A model generated the notes under the pieces. The model worked only from the letters and a program-made list of their open reading frames with translations. It was not told the origin of the DNA and did no database searches. DNA of 64,000 nt, taken from positions 40,742,001-40,806,000 of the forward strand of contig NC_083379.1 of NCBI RefSeq assembly GCF_031755915.1, read 5' to 3'. A program made the translations under genes and the position numbers. Source of the DNA: Ziziphus jujuba (lineage: Eukaryota > Streptophyta > Magnoliopsida > Rosales > Rhamnaceae). This document shows positions 51,890-63,676 of this stretch, piece by piece (position 1 is the first letter of the stretch; each line of letters begins with the position of its first letter).

Positions 51890-52687
51890 TGTTTATACTT
51901 TAATTTTCTCTCTCTTTTTTTCCCATCAACTTCAAGGTCTAAGCATATTATTTGGTCTAGAAAAGACTTATACCTATTGAAATATTAAAACCTACAACAG
52001 TGTAACAATAACCAATCAAAGCAAATGAACTATCAACTCAACTATTATTATATGGTGCTGTCAAAATATATATATACACGCTATTCTATAGTATTTTTTA
52101 CCTGGTTCTAGGTGGCCAAATTCAGAATCATAGTCTCTAAGACCTACCTAATTTATGTTGTCATGGTCATTATTAACAGATATATTGATTTGATATGTAA
52201 TTAATAAATCATAAGGTAATGCAATGGTAACTAATAAATCACAAGATATGCTATGCTGTAACTTTTGTTAATATATAGTGTGGTAAAAGTACAATAGGAG
52301 TAATAAAGTAAAACAAGCCTAGAATCATTTACAAATTTTAAAAGCCTAGCAAACCATTACATCTTGCATTTGGCTGCGTTATGTTACAGCGCTATTAAGT
52401 TTTGGTATCCGTGCACAAGTCAACTTATATGTATGGAGTTGGTACGGCAGGAACTTGATTCTTCATCATCATCAAAATGAGAACAGGTCAGCTGAACCAA
52501 AAGTAAACTCTTATGGTCAATGGATGTTCTCTGACATCTGCAAGCAATTTCTCCAAAACTTCGTTTACATCAAATAAAGAGTCACATATATGTGACAATA
52601 ATGTGATGATTTGGTTTTCTGCTTCTGCTGATGAGGGCGATGATTGAGTACTTAGCACTGGCAGGCCCTTGTTTCTGCTAACTCTTT
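51212..52687. other. Spacer between the antiporter and the first receptor kinase
   Basis: CT-rich on the plus strand near 51852-51888 (CT microsatellite) and otherwise AT-rich. From about 52500 the DNA is recognisably similar to the region before the second receptor gene, so the tandem duplication includes roughly 200 bases of upstream sequence. No other gene seen. Confidence 0.55.
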
Positions 52688-55600
52688 ATGCCCATGTTTT
52701 CTTCCATGGCTGTCGTTCGGGTGAAAGTTGACAATAAAAGCTCCTTATCCTCGGGGGCTTATCCCAATCCAACATGTCAATTGGCCTTTCCATTGCTCTT
52801 GGTTACTTTTCTGGTACTGACATTCTTGCCTTGCTTTGCCCGAAGCGCCTGCAACCAAGTCGATCATGATTCGCTCTTGTCCTTCTCTTCATCTTTTGTG
52901 CAGCTCAATTGGTCTTCTTCTCCTGGAGATTGTTGCTCGTGGCTTGGTGTCAATTGCGGCGGTGGTGATCGTGTTACCCATCTGTCGTTACCTTCTTTTG
53001 GCCTCTCCGGCATCATCTCTCCCTCTATCATGAACCTCACCTTCCTCACTTACATCAATCTCTCCCACAATACCCTCTCTGGTTCTCTCCCATCCGGGTT
53101 CTTTGACTCCCTTAATCGTCTCCAAGTTCTTGACTTGAGCTATAATCGAATCCATGGCCAACTGCCCTCCTCTCAAAACAACAGCTTTATCCAGACGGTG
53201 GACTTGTCGAGCAACCTCTTCCATGGAAAGCTCCCGTCTTCGTTGTTTCAGCCAGCTATGGTATCTGGGTTTCTAACCAGTTTCAATGCTAGCAACAACA
53301 GCTTTACTGGTGCTATCCCCATCTATGTCTTTTGCAGCAACAGTAGTAACAGTGCTTCTTCCCTCACGTTGTTGGACTTTTCCTTCAATGAATTCAGTGG
53401 TCAGATTCCTCCTGGACTGGGTGGCTGTTCAAAGCTTCAGATATTCCGAGCAGGTTTCAATAATCTATCCGGACCAATCCCAGATGACATCTATGACATT
53501 GCGACACTGGAAGATCTATATCTGCCTCTAAATCACCTTTCTGGACCCATCAGCAATGCCATCGTCCGGCTGACCAACCTCAGGACCCTGGACCTCTACT
53601 CCAACCACCTCAATGGCCGCATCCCAATTGAGATCGGGAAGCTTTCCAATTTGGTACAGTTGCAACTCCACATCAACATGCTCACAGGTCCTCTGCCCAC
53701 ATCTCTCATGGAGTGCACCAATCTGTCCACCATGAATTTACGTGTCAACTCTTTGAATGGAGATCTCTCATACTTAAATTTCTCTACTCTCCAAAGACTT
53801 ACCACCCTGGACCTTGGCGAAAACTTATTCACAGGTGAGTTACCTCGCAGCCTCTTCTCTTGCAAGTCACTGACAGCTGTTAGACTGGCTGGTAATAAGC
53901 TCCAAGGACAGATCACACCTGATATACTAGCGCTGCAATCCTTGTCTTTCCTCTCCATCTCTAGCAACGACTTCACAAATTTCACAGGGGCAATCAGAAT
54001 TCTCGTGGGTTTGAAGAATCTCACAACTCTGGTCCTTGCCAAGAGCTTTCGAAGTGAGGCAATTACAGATGATGATGGCTTGTTAGACCCAGATGGATTC
54101 CAAAATCTACAAGTTCTTGCTCTTGGTGGTTGCCAATTCACTGGTCAGGTGCCTAGCTGGCTAGCGAAACTTAAGCAACTTAAAGTCTTGGACCTGTCCG
54201 TAAACCTTTTTACCGGTTCCATTCCTGGGTGGTTTGCTAATCTGACCGATCTATTCTACATAGATTTGTCAAGTAATAGACTTTCTGGAGAGTTTCCTAC
54301 GGAACTATGCGAACTGCCAGCTTTGACATCAGGAAAGGCGAGTGATCACTTGGACCGGAGTTATCTAGAGTTGCCTGTATTTGTTATGCCCAATAATGCT
54401 ACCAATCAGCAGTACAATCAACTCTCCAACCTCCCGCCAGCCATATACCTACATAACAACAGCCTCAGTGGCAATATTCCCGTAGAGATAGGCCAGTTGA
54501 AGTCTCTTCATGTTTTGGATCTTAGTCTTAACAACTTCTCCGGCAACATACCGGATCAAATATCTAACCTTACAAACTTAGAGAAATTGGACCTTTCAAA
54601 CAACCATCTAACTGGTGAAATCCCTGTTTCACTCAAAGGTCTGAGTTTCTTGTCTTCCTTCAGCGTGGCAAACAATGATCTTCAGGGAGCCATACCGGTT
54701 GGAGGCCAGTTTGATACTTTTCCCAACTCCAGCTTTGATGGAAATCCCGGGTTGTGTGGCCCTGCAGCTGTGCGGCATTCTTGTCCTCAACCACAATCTG
54801 TAACACGTAGAAGGTCTAACAAAAAACACTTTAGTGGACTCATTTTCGGGATCTGTTTTGCCACTGCTATTATTGGTGTCATGCTGGCAATGTGGATACT
54901 GTCCAAGAGGAGGAAAATTCCAAAAGCAGATATTGACAAGATCAACTCAGACTTTATTTCTATCAACTCTAACATAGCAGTCACTCCTGAGGTTGAAAAA
55001 GATACCAGCCTAGTTATATTATTTCCCAGTAGTACCAACAATATCAGGGATCTTACTATATCTAAAATCTTGAAAGCCACTGACAACTTTAATCAAACAA
55101 ACATCATTGGCTGTGGTGGTTTTGGTTTGGTCTACAAGGCAACACTAGCAAACGGTACCAAGCTGGCTGTCAAAAAACTCTTAGGTGAAATGAATCTAAT
55201 GGAAAGGGAATTCAAAGCAGAAGTAGAAGCTCTGTCCACAGCCCAACATGAAAACCTGGTTTCTCTTCAAGGTTATTGTGTGCATAAAGGGTTTCGACTA
55301 TTAATATATTCCTATATGGAGAATGGAAGCCTGGATTACTGGTTGCATGAGAAGGCTGATGGGGCTTCCCAACTAGATTGCCCAACTCGACAAAAGATTG
55401 CAAAGGGAGCAAGTTGTGGGCTGGCTTATATGCATCAAATATGCGGACCACACAGTGTGCATAATGATATCAAGTCCAGCAGCATACTGCTTGATGAAAA
55501 CTTTGAAGCACATGTTGCAGATTTTGGACTGTCCCGTTTGATTCTTCCTTATCATACACAAGCTACAACAGAACTTGTACGTACACCCGGTAACATTCCT

Positions 55601-55942
55601 CCAGTATATGAAGAAGCATGGTTGGCCACTTTGAGGGGAGACATATACAGATTTGGCATTGTTATGCTTGAGCTGCTTACTGGGAAGAGGCCTGTAGAAG
55701 TGTTCAAGCCAAGGATGTCAAGAGAGTTAGTTGGCTGGGTGCAGCAAATGAGGAGCGAAGGTAAAGAAGAGCAAGTGCTCGACCCTTTGCTTAGAGCGAA
55801 GGGCTTTGCAGAAGAGATGCTGCAGGTGCTGGACCTGGCCTGCATGTGTGTCAACCAAGACCCTTTCAAGAGACCAACAGCTAAAGAAGTCGTAGACTGG
55901 CTGAAAAATGTATGCACCTCCCAATTGTATGGAGAAATATGA
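52688..55942 (+). CDS. PSY1R-like LRR receptor with a degenerate kinase (copy 1)
   Basis: A single exon of 1084 residues; an in-frame stop just before the ATG fixes the start. Order: short N-terminus, hydrophobic signal segment ending near PCFARSACNQ, LRR cap with GDCCSWLGVNC, about twenty LRRs interrupted by the island region around SYLELPVFVMPNN, transmembrane helix (about 716-738), kinase domain. The layout matches the tyrosine-sulphated peptide receptors PSKR and PSY1R. The kinase keeps the glycine loop GCGGFG, the VAIK-type Lys and DFG, but HRD has become HND (Asn926), the catalytic-loop Asn after it is Ser (932), and PPEY of the activation segment is PPVY (Val973). These suggest weak or no phosphotransfer (inference). 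The reading frame is intact, so this is a candidate pseudokinase receptor or decoy. Confidence 0.9.
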   Translation: MPMFSSMAVVRVKVDNKSSLSSGAYPNPTCQLAFPLLLVTFLVLTFLPCFARSACNQVDHDSLLSFSSSFVQLNWSSSPGDCCSWLGVNCGGGDRVTHLSLPSFGLSGIISPSIMNLTFLTYINLSHNTLSGSLPSGFFDSLNRLQVLDLSYNRIHGQLPSSQNNSFIQTVDLSSNLFHGKLPSSLFQPAMVSGFLTSFNASNNSFTGAIPIYVFCSNSSNSASSLTLLDFSFNEFSGQIPPGLGGCSKLQIFRAGFNNLSGPIPDDIYDIATLEDLYLPLNHLSGPISNAIVRLTNLRTLDLYSNHLNGRIPIEIGKLSNLVQLQLHINMLTGPLPTSLMECTNLSTMNLRVNSLNGDLSYLNFSTLQRLTTLDLGENLFTGELPRSLFSCKSLTAVRLAGNKLQGQITPDILALQSLSFLSISSNDFTNFTGAIRILVGLKNLTTLVLAKSFRSEAITDDDGLLDPDGFQNLQVLALGGCQFTGQVPSWLAKLKQLKVLDLSVNLFTGSIPGWFANLTDLFYIDLSSNRLSGEFPTELCELPALTSGKASDHLDRSYLELPVFVMPNNATNQQYNQLSNLPPAIYLHNNSLSGNIPVEIGQLKSLHVLDLSLNNFSGNIPDQISNLTNLEKLDLSNNHLTGEIPVSLKGLSFLSSFSVANNDLQGAIPVGGQFDTFPNSSFDGNPGLCGPAAVRHSCPQPQSVTRRRSNKKHFSGLIFGICFATAIIGVMLAMWILSKRRKIPKADIDKINSDFISINSNIAVTPEVEKDTSLVILFPSSTNNIRDLTISKILKATDNFNQTNIIGCGGFGLVYKATLANGTKLAVKKLLGEMNLMEREFKAEVEALSTAQHENLVSLQGYCVHKGFRLLIYSYMENGSLDYWLHEKADGASQLDCPTRQKIAKGASCGLAYMHQICGPHSVHNDIKSSSILLDENFEAHVADFGLSRLILPYHTQATTELVRTPGNIPPVYEEAWLATLRGDIYRFGIVMLELLTGKRPVEVFKPRMSRELVGWVQQMRSEGKEEQVLDPLLRAKGFAEEMLQVLDLACMCVNQDPFKRPTAKEVVDWLKNVCTSQLYGEI

Positions 55943-56365
55943 ATTGAATGTGGTCATCAATTCAAGAAGAAATATGGTATCTGATTCTCAACCCACACTT
56001 TGTAATTTCGTAAAGTTGATCATTTTACTAACTAAAATTATGCAGTATTATGAGATGCCATTGTAAAAAAATGTTTAATTATGATAAAGATAATAATTAT
56101 GAGCAGAAAAGAAGGTTGAAGTTGACGAAAGTAGTATCTGTATTAGTTTCATCGAGTAGCAGGGGCATAACAACAAACAGTTAACGTGCAAAGGAAACAG
56201 CAATCATTAGAACTAAAAAACCATTGGAGATGTTCAATTTGGTTCTGGGTTATTGCTAATCAGCTTCCTCCGTCATTATCATTACCAGAGAAGCATTAAA
56301 AAGTGAAAGTCCAGTCAAAAAGAAGAAGATCCGGAAAACAGTTAAAAAGCATAAAATAAAGAGGA

Positions 56366-56384
56366 GGGGGGGGGGGGGGGGGGG
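56366..56384 (+). repeat. Nineteen-base poly-G tract
   Basis: An uninterrupted run of G in an otherwise AT-rich spacer. It could form quadruplex structure or mark an assembly or sequencing problem. Confidence 0.85.
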
Positions 56385-57375
56385 AAACACTCTTCAAACA
56401 TAAGAATAAGAAGAAAACCAACCGTTTTCAATCACTGTCGTGTTCATGAGATTCTTGATCTACCAGTAAAGTTGGAACGCTTTCCAAAAAGATATTTCTC
56501 GTGTTTGATTTCTAAGGCAATCATGAATTTTTTCTTTCTACGCAAATTGGACTGGGTTTGGTATGATTATGTTAGTGTACTCTTTAAAGATTAAATGTTT
56601 TGAAAATCCATTAGCAAGAAATTTTAATTGAGAAATTTTACTTCTTTTAATTCTTGCAATTAAGACAAACACGGATAGCAGGAGGGAAAAGAAAATGTAA
56701 TTAAGAAAAATGGAGGTATTAACTTTGAGTATAAAGAGACAAAGGATAGAAGGGGACGAAAATGAAGAACATGTTTAATAGGACCAAGCTGTGAGGTCAT
56801 TTGCCAATTTCTTCAGAACTTGTGAATGTTTAATAAAAAATAAATAAAACCTCTAATTTTTGGTTTTTCTCTCTTACTCATATATGAATTTCACATTCTC
56901 ACCCTTTCTATCCATTATAATTAATTTATTTTTGCTCTGTCATTCATTGTCCATGTTCTTTCCCATCAACTACAAGATCTAAACTCATCATTTAGTTAAA
57001 AAGTTTTTAAACCTACATGAGTGTCTGACAACAACCAAATAAAGCAAATGAACTATCATTCACCCAAAAAAAGAAAAAAAAACAAAAAAACAAAAAAACA
57101 AAAGGCAAATGCTTATATGATTCTAGGTCGCCATATTGGATATTTAAAGAAAATGGAAAAAGAAATATGTATATATATATTAATTTACTAATATGAACAT
57201 GATCACTCACAATATCATAAACATTGGTATCAAATTATATATAATTCTAAACATATATGCATATCTATTAATTTAAATTATATGTAATAGTTGGTAATTT
57301 ATCTCATAATTGTATATAATACGGCATCCACCATGTTGTCGGCAATCTCACCTGTAATAATCGGAGTATATGTAC

Positions 57376-57408
<33 letters not shown>

Positions 57409-57441
57409 AGATATGTTTAAGTACGAAAACATATATAGCAG

Positions 57442-57711
57442 AAAAACACAATTTGGATAGGTAAAAGATTTAAAAAGTACCGAATGATGTGAAAGAAAAA
57501 AAATAAATCGGAGTCAATAGTCTATATGATCTGTTAGACTTTCGCATGACAATTAAATCAGTATCAATTAATCTATATAGAATAAAAACACAATTTGGAT
57601 CGACAAAAGATTTAAAAAGTACTGAATGATGTAAAAAATTTTAAAAAAAAAAATTCAGTATCAATAGTCTATATTGTCCATTAGACTTTCACACAACAAT
57701 TAAACCATTAT
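57442..57711. repeat. Degenerate tandem repeat, 142-bp period
   Basis: Copy A (from 57442) and copy B (from 57584) both begin aaaaacacaatttggat and share 'aaaagatttaaaaagtac', 'gaatgatgt', 'caatagtctatat' and 'ttagactttc' in the same order. Function unknown. Confidence 0.75.
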
Positions 57712-57982
57712 TTATCGAACGACAATTAAATCATTAAATTATAAAATTTACATATATTAATATAACGTAAAAAGACAAACAAACAAAATTGACTTGAAGT
57801 ATTTAGCTTCAAGAGGTAGTTAATATATATATATATATAGGTCATTTCTGGTGTGGACATTTCCACCGGAAAATTGTCCTGATATAACTGGAAGAGAGTC
57901 ATAGAAATTTATCTTATAAAGAATAGTAGTATTAGGTGTGTAATTTTGTCTGATGAATATGGACAAAGTATTTGTGGTTGGA

Positions 57983-58021
<39 letters not shown>

Positions 58022-60367
58022 CACCGATTAATAATCACATAATAAAATTGTCATGTCACGTTATTCTTCCTATAATTTTATTTTTTTATAGCTTAAATCA
58101 AATAAGATTTCATTGAATATATCATTATTATAGTATGAAAGTTCATATAAAAATAAAACACTATAACATATTAAATAAATTTGTTATGTTAATGATATTA
58201 TAAAAAAGAAAAGTTTGACAAAGAGAAATATACTTTAAAAATACCACTTGATACTATAATAGTTACTATTTAATTGTTTTTTCATTATTTAACTATTTTT
58301 TCATTCATGGGTCTCACGTAAACATTGGACGACATGTACTTGGTCAAATACGTATTATTATATATAGAGACTTTTTTTTTTTCCTGTAATTTATTTTATA
58401 TATACATCGTCAAAAATGCATTATCTTTATAAAATAATGAACATGATTATACACTATTTTAATCAGATTTCTTCATGTTTGATGGCTTAAAATTCCAATG
58501 AGGCTAATAGCAAAGTCATAAAAAAAGACATAAAAGTACTTTTTTTTTTTTTGGGGGGGGAAAATAAGTAATGTTTTTCCTGAACAATATTAGAGGTCCA
58601 TATGAAACCATACTTTTTATTGTTATAATTATTATTATTATTATTTTGTCTACAAATTGCAATAAAGCTAACAAAAAGCCACTATAAAACGCATTTAGAT
58701 ATAAACTTCTCATGTAGGCAAGCGTAACCACTTTCTTTCAGGGTACATTTTAGAAAATTTAGAAGAAGCAATAGAGGAAAATCTCATATTGGAAATTTCT
58801 CATGTTTATGCATTATAAAGGCAAAGGAACTTATGATCTTATTTTTATTTATCAAAATAAAAGGTAATTTGGTCTACGTGGGATAACAACAACAAATATA
58901 TGTATATATATATATATATATATGTATGTATTGAACTTGGTAGTATGTCGTAAATCTTTGAAAGAAACATAAGACAAAAAAAATTGTTAGATGTTAAGCA
59001 AATAAAGTTAACAGAAAGAGTGTATTACAAAAGAAGACATAGTTTAAAATTATTAAAATAAAATTGACCAGATTAATTTATCAATATAAAATAATTAGTC
59101 AAATTTCATACTGTTAATTTACAGAGAAATTTATTCATTCTCCATCAAATCAATCTATTTCCAAGTTTTTGAATTTTTGGAGCCTAATAATGTTTATATC
59201 ATTAACCAACTTCAAATTATTCTCAATTTTATTATCACTTTCAATAGTTTTACTTATTTATTTATTTTGATGGAAATAGTTAATAATAGTCCACCAAATG
59301 TAATATATATATATATATATTATGCTGTCATAGTCAGTATAAATAAATATATGAGTTGAAAGTAATTAATAAAACTTTAGTTAATGGAAGGGTAACTATT
59401 AAATCACAAGATAATGTAATGTAACATTTCTCAATATATATATATATATATATATAATAGGATAAGGTACAAATGGAGAAATATAAAAAACCATCTACGC
59501 TTATAGTTTGCTAAGTTATTTTAAAGAACTATGGAAACCACCAAATTTAAATAAAAAAACATTTTTTTTTATAAAAAAAATCTATTAAGCTGTCTACTTG
59601 TATCAACTAGACATAATTCAGAAAATAAAAAATAAAAACCATATCAACTGGACATGTTTCATGCTTCCAACTAGGGGAATTTAGAGTGCGGATAAGTCTG
59701 TCTTTCCCACTATGAAATTATTTTATCACCCAAAGAAAAATAAATTAAAAAAAAAAAAGAGGTGAAAAACAATGTTGAGAAGTCAAAAATCATAAAAAAA
59801 TACGTCCGTCAAAAGTTTATAAAAATACCCAGTGTCTTTATTCAATTATTATTCCTCGTCAGACTTCCACAAAATTGAAAAAAGTAAAGCAAGCAGTTTT
59901 ATTTTATTTTATTTTATAAAAAAATTATATTATCTTTTTCCCCGCTCCACAATAAAAAAGAGAATGGGATTTGTGGTGTTTACTTTTGATATCCTAGTGC
60001 ACACGCCAAGTCATATATATGGTTGATGATGGTAAGGAAGATCATGATTCACCATCACCACCATCATCATCATTGATCATCAATCATCATCATCATCATC
60101 ATCAAATAAGAACAGGTCCAACAGCCACTACCAGCCGCCCTGAAACAAAGTAAACGCTTATGGGACTTCATCAATTTTATTTCACATGTCAACGTCAATC
60201 CCTGTGTTTCTATCTTTGCGGGTCAATGTGTGTTCTCTGCCATCTGCATCCAATCTCTCCAAAACTTTGTTTACACCAAATACAAACTCAAACACAAACA
60301 CGCTGATTTATCATTATGAGGATGATGATTCAGTTTTCTTCTTCTTCTGCCGATGAAGGTGTGATGA

Positions 60368-63300
60368 TTGAGTAGTGGTTGTTGTGCTGTTGTGTCTGCT
60401 ATGACTTCTTTCATGCCCACGTTTTCATCCATGGCAGTTGGTGTTCCGATGAAAGATGACAAAAAGAAGAACTCTTCCTTATCCTCAGGGGTTGGTGTCA
60501 ATCCCACATGTCAATTCATCTTTCGGTTGGTCTTGGTCAATTTTCTGCTACTAATATTCTTGCCTTGCTTTGCCCGAAGCGCCTGCAACCAAGTCGATCA
60601 TGATTCGCTCTTGTCCTTCTCTTCATCTTTTGTGCAGCTCAATTGGTCTTCTTCTCCTGGAGATTGTTGCTCGTGGCTTGGTGTCAATTGCGACGGTGGT
60701 GATCGTGTTACCCATCTGTCGTTACCTTCTTTTGGCCTCTCCGGCATCATCTCTCCCTCTATCATGAACCTCACCTTCCTCACTTACATCAATCTCTCCC
60801 ACAATACCCTCTCTGGTTCTCTCCCATCCGGGTTCTTTGACTCCCTTAATCGTCTCCAAGTTCTTGACTTGAGCTATAATCGAATCCATGGCCAACTGCC
60901 CTCCTCTCAAAACAACAGCTTTATCCAGACGGTGGACTTGTCGAGCAACCTCTTCCATGGAAAGTTCCCGTCTTCGTTGTTTCAGCCAGCTATGGTATCT
61001 GGGGTTCTAACCAGTTTCAATGCTAGCAACAACAGCTTTACTGGTGCTATCCCCATCTATGTCTTTTGCAGCAACAGTAGTAACAGTGCTTCCCTCACGT
61101 TGTTGGACTTTTCCTTCAATGAATTCAGTGGTCAGATTCCTCCTGGACTGGGTGGCTGTTCAAAGCTTCAGATATTCCGAGCAGGTTTCAATAATCTATC
61201 CGGACCAATCCCAGATGACATCTATGACATTGCGACACTGGAAGATCTATATCTGCCTCTAAATCACCTTTCTGGACCCATCAGCAATGGCATCGTCCGG
61301 CTGACCAACCTCAGGACCCTGGACCTCTACTCCAACCACCTCAATGGCCGCATCCCAATTGAGATCGGGAAGCTTTCCAATTTGGTACAGTTGCAACTCC
61401 ACATCAACATGCTCACAGGTCCTCTGCCCACATCTCTCATGGAGTGCACCAATCTGTCCACCTTGAATTTACGTGTCAACTCTTTGAATGGAGATCTCTC
61501 AGACTTAAATTTCTCCACTCTCCAAAGCCTTACTACCCTGGACCTTGGCGAAAACTTATTCACAGGTGAGTTGCCTCGCAGCCTCTTCTCTTGCAAGTCA
61601 CTGACAGCTGTTAGACTAGCTGGTAATAAGCTCCGAGGACAGATCTCTCCTGATATACTGGAGCTGCAGTCCTTGTCTTTCCTCTCCATCTCTAACAACA
61701 GCCTCACAAATTTCACCGGAGCAATAAAAATTCTCAAGGATTTCAAGAATCTCACCACTCTGGTCCTCTCCAAGGGTTTTCAAAGTGAGGCAATTCCGGA
61801 TGATGATGGCTTGTTAGACCCAGATGGATTCCGAAATCTACAAGTTCTTGCTCTGGGTGGTTGCCAATTCACTGGTCAGGTGCCTAGCTGGCTAGCGAAA
61901 CTTAAACAACTTAAAGTCTTGGACCTGTCCGTAAACCTTTTTACCGGTTCCATTCCTGGGTGGTTTGCTAATCTGACCGATCTATTCTACATAGATTTGT
62001 CAAGTAATAGACTTTCCGGAGGGTTTCCTAAGGAACTATGCGAACTGCCAGCTTTGACATCAGGAAAGGCTAATGATCACGTGGACCGGAGTTATCTAGA
62101 GTTGCCTGTATTTGTTATGCCCAATAATGCTACCAATCAGCAGTACAATCAACTCTCCAACCTCCCACCAGCCATATACCTACATAACAACAGCCTCAGT
62201 GGCAATATTCCCGTAGAGATAGGCCAGTTGAAGTCTCTTCATGTTTTGGATCTTAGTCTTAACAACTTCTCCGGCAACATACCGGATCAAATATCTAACC
62301 TTACAAACTTAGAGAAATTGGACCTTTCAAACAACCATCTAACTGGTGAAATCCCTGTTTCACTCAAAGGTCTGAGTTTCTTGTCTTCCTTCAGCGTTGC
62401 AAACAATGATCTTCAGGGAGCCATACCGGTTGGAGGCCAGTTTGATACTTTTCCCAACTCCAGCTTTGATGGAAATCCCGGGTTGTGTGGCCCTGCAGCT
62501 GTGCGGCATTCTTGTCCTCAACCACAATCTGTAACACGTAGAAGGTCTAACAAAAAGGTTCTTATTGGACTTGTTTTCGGGATCTGTTTTGGTACTGGTA
62601 TCATTGTCATCATACTAGCAATGTGGATATTGTCCAAGAGGAGGATAATTCCTAGAGGAGACACTGACAAGATTGATTCAGACAGAATTTCTATCAACTC
62701 TAACATTGCAGTCGCTCCTGAGGTTGAAAAAGATACCAGCCTAGTTGTAGTGTTCCCAAACAATACCAATGAAATCAAGGATCTTACCATATCTGATATC
62801 TTGAAAGCCACTGACAACTTCAACCAATCGAACATTGTTGGCTGTGGAGGTTTTGGTTTGGTCTACAAGGCAACACTAGCGAACGGAACTAAGCTGGCTG
62901 TCAAAAAACTCTCAGGAGATATGGGTCTAATGGAAAGGGAATTCAAAGCAGAGGTAGAGGCTCTGTCCACAGCCCAACATGAGAACCTGGTTTCTCTTCA
63001 AGGTTATTGTGTGCATGATGGCTTTCGGCTATTAATATATTCCTACATGGAGAATGGAAGCCTGGATTACTGGTTACACGAGAAGGTTGATGGTGCATCC
63101 CAACTAGATTGGCCAATTCGAATAAAGATTTTGCAGGGAGCAAGTTGTGGGCTGGCTTACATGCATCAGATATGTGAACCACACATTGTGCATCGTGATA
63201 TAAAGTCCAGCAACATCCTGCTTGATGAAAAGTTTGAAGCTCATGTTGCGGATTTTGGATTGTCCCGTTTGATTCTTCCATATCAAACTCATGTTACGAC

Positions 63301-63676
63301 AGAGCTTGTTGGTACTCTAGGTTACATTCCTCCAGAATATGGACAAGCATGGGTGGCCACTTTGAGGGGAGATATGTACAGTTTTGGTGTTGTTATGCTA
63401 GAGTTACTTACGGGGAAGAGGCCAGTTGAAGTATTCAAGCCAAAGATGTCCAGAGAGCTGGTTGGTTGGGTGCAGCAAATGAGAAGAGAGGGTAAACAAG
63501 AGGAGGTCTTTCACCCTCTGCTGAGAGGGAAGGGCTTTGAAGAAGAGATGCTGCAGGTGCTGGACGTGGCCTGCATGTGTGTCAACCCGAACCCTTTCAA
63601 GAGACCAACCATTAAGGAAGTTGTTGATTGGCTGAAAAATGTAAGAACACCACATCAGCACCAAGATAATGATTAG
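60368..63676 (+). CDS. PSY1R-like LRR receptor kinase (copy 2, intact kinase)
   Basis: A single exon of 1102 residues. The paralogue aligns its start with the Met at 60413 (MPTFSSMAV), so the true protein may be 1087 residues. Order: hydrophobic signal segment (about 50-68), LRR cap with GDCCSWLGVNC, LRR solenoid with the island region before PPAIYLHNNSLSG, transmembrane helix (about 730-752), kinase domain. Kinase motifs are complete: GCGGFG loop, VKKL lysine, HRD (about 942-944), Asn949, DFG, GTLGYIPPEY. The family (PSKR/PSY1R) perceives tyrosine-sulphated growth peptides at the plasma membrane, usually with a SERK co-receptor; the ligand here is inferred only from similarity. The ectodomain is almost the same as copy 1, the kinase much less so. 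Confidence 0.92.
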   Translation: MSSGCCAVVSAMTSFMPTFSSMAVGVPMKDDKKKNSSLSSGVGVNPTCQFIFRLVLVNFLLLIFLPCFARSACNQVDHDSLLSFSSSFVQLNWSSSPGDCCSWLGVNCDGGDRVTHLSLPSFGLSGIISPSIMNLTFLTYINLSHNTLSGSLPSGFFDSLNRLQVLDLSYNRIHGQLPSSQNNSFIQTVDLSSNLFHGKFPSSLFQPAMVSGVLTSFNASNNSFTGAIPIYVFCSNSSNSASLTLLDFSFNEFSGQIPPGLGGCSKLQIFRAGFNNLSGPIPDDIYDIATLEDLYLPLNHLSGPISNGIVRLTNLRTLDLYSNHLNGRIPIEIGKLSNLVQLQLHINMLTGPLPTSLMECTNLSTLNLRVNSLNGDLSDLNFSTLQSLTTLDLGENLFTGELPRSLFSCKSLTAVRLAGNKLRGQISPDILELQSLSFLSISNNSLTNFTGAIKILKDFKNLTTLVLSKGFQSEAIPDDDGLLDPDGFRNLQVLALGGCQFTGQVPSWLAKLKQLKVLDLSVNLFTGSIPGWFANLTDLFYIDLSSNRLSGGFPKELCELPALTSGKANDHVDRSYLELPVFVMPNNATNQQYNQLSNLPPAIYLHNNSLSGNIPVEIGQLKSLHVLDLSLNNFSGNIPDQISNLTNLEKLDLSNNHLTGEIPVSLKGLSFLSSFSVANNDLQGAIPVGGQFDTFPNSSFDGNPGLCGPAAVRHSCPQPQSVTRRRSNKKVLIGLVFGICFGTGIIVIILAMWILSKRRIIPRGDTDKIDSDRISINSNIAVAPEVEKDTSLVVVFPNNTNEIKDLTISDILKATDNFNQSNIVGCGGFGLVYKATLANGTKLAVKKLSGDMGLMEREFKAEVEALSTAQHENLVSLQGYCVHDGFRLLIYSYMENGSLDYWLHEKVDGASQLDWPIRIKILQGASCGLAYMHQICEPHIVHRDIKSSNILLDEKFEAHVADFGLSRLILPYQTHVTTELVGTLGYIPPEYGQAWVATLRGDMYSFGVVMLELLTGKRPVEVFKPKMSRELVGWVQQMRREGKQEEVFHPLLRGKGFEEEMLQVLDVACMCVNPNPFKRPTIKEVVDWLKNVRTPHQHQDND

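Larger units (their letters stand above)
55943..60367. other. AT-rich spacer between the two receptor kinases
   Basis: No gene recognised. It contains a 19-base G run (56366-56384), a CA microsatellite (about 57381-57406), a degenerate 142-bp tandem repeat (57442-57711), long TA repeats (about 57985-58017, 58900-58923), and an ATC/CAT-rich run (60050-60105). The last ~200 bases resemble the upstream region of copy 1. Confidence 0.6.

Noticed and set aside
53596..54141. Antisense open frame of 181 codons in receptor copy 1, with a counterpart in copy 2
   Set aside because: Shadow of the LRR-coding strand; the periodic LRR codons suppress antisense stops.
60050..60105. ATC/CAT-rich run considered as a short array of spaced repeats
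   Set aside because: It is a simple trinucleotide microsatellite; there are no unique spacers, and CRISPR arrays are not expected in a plant nucleus.
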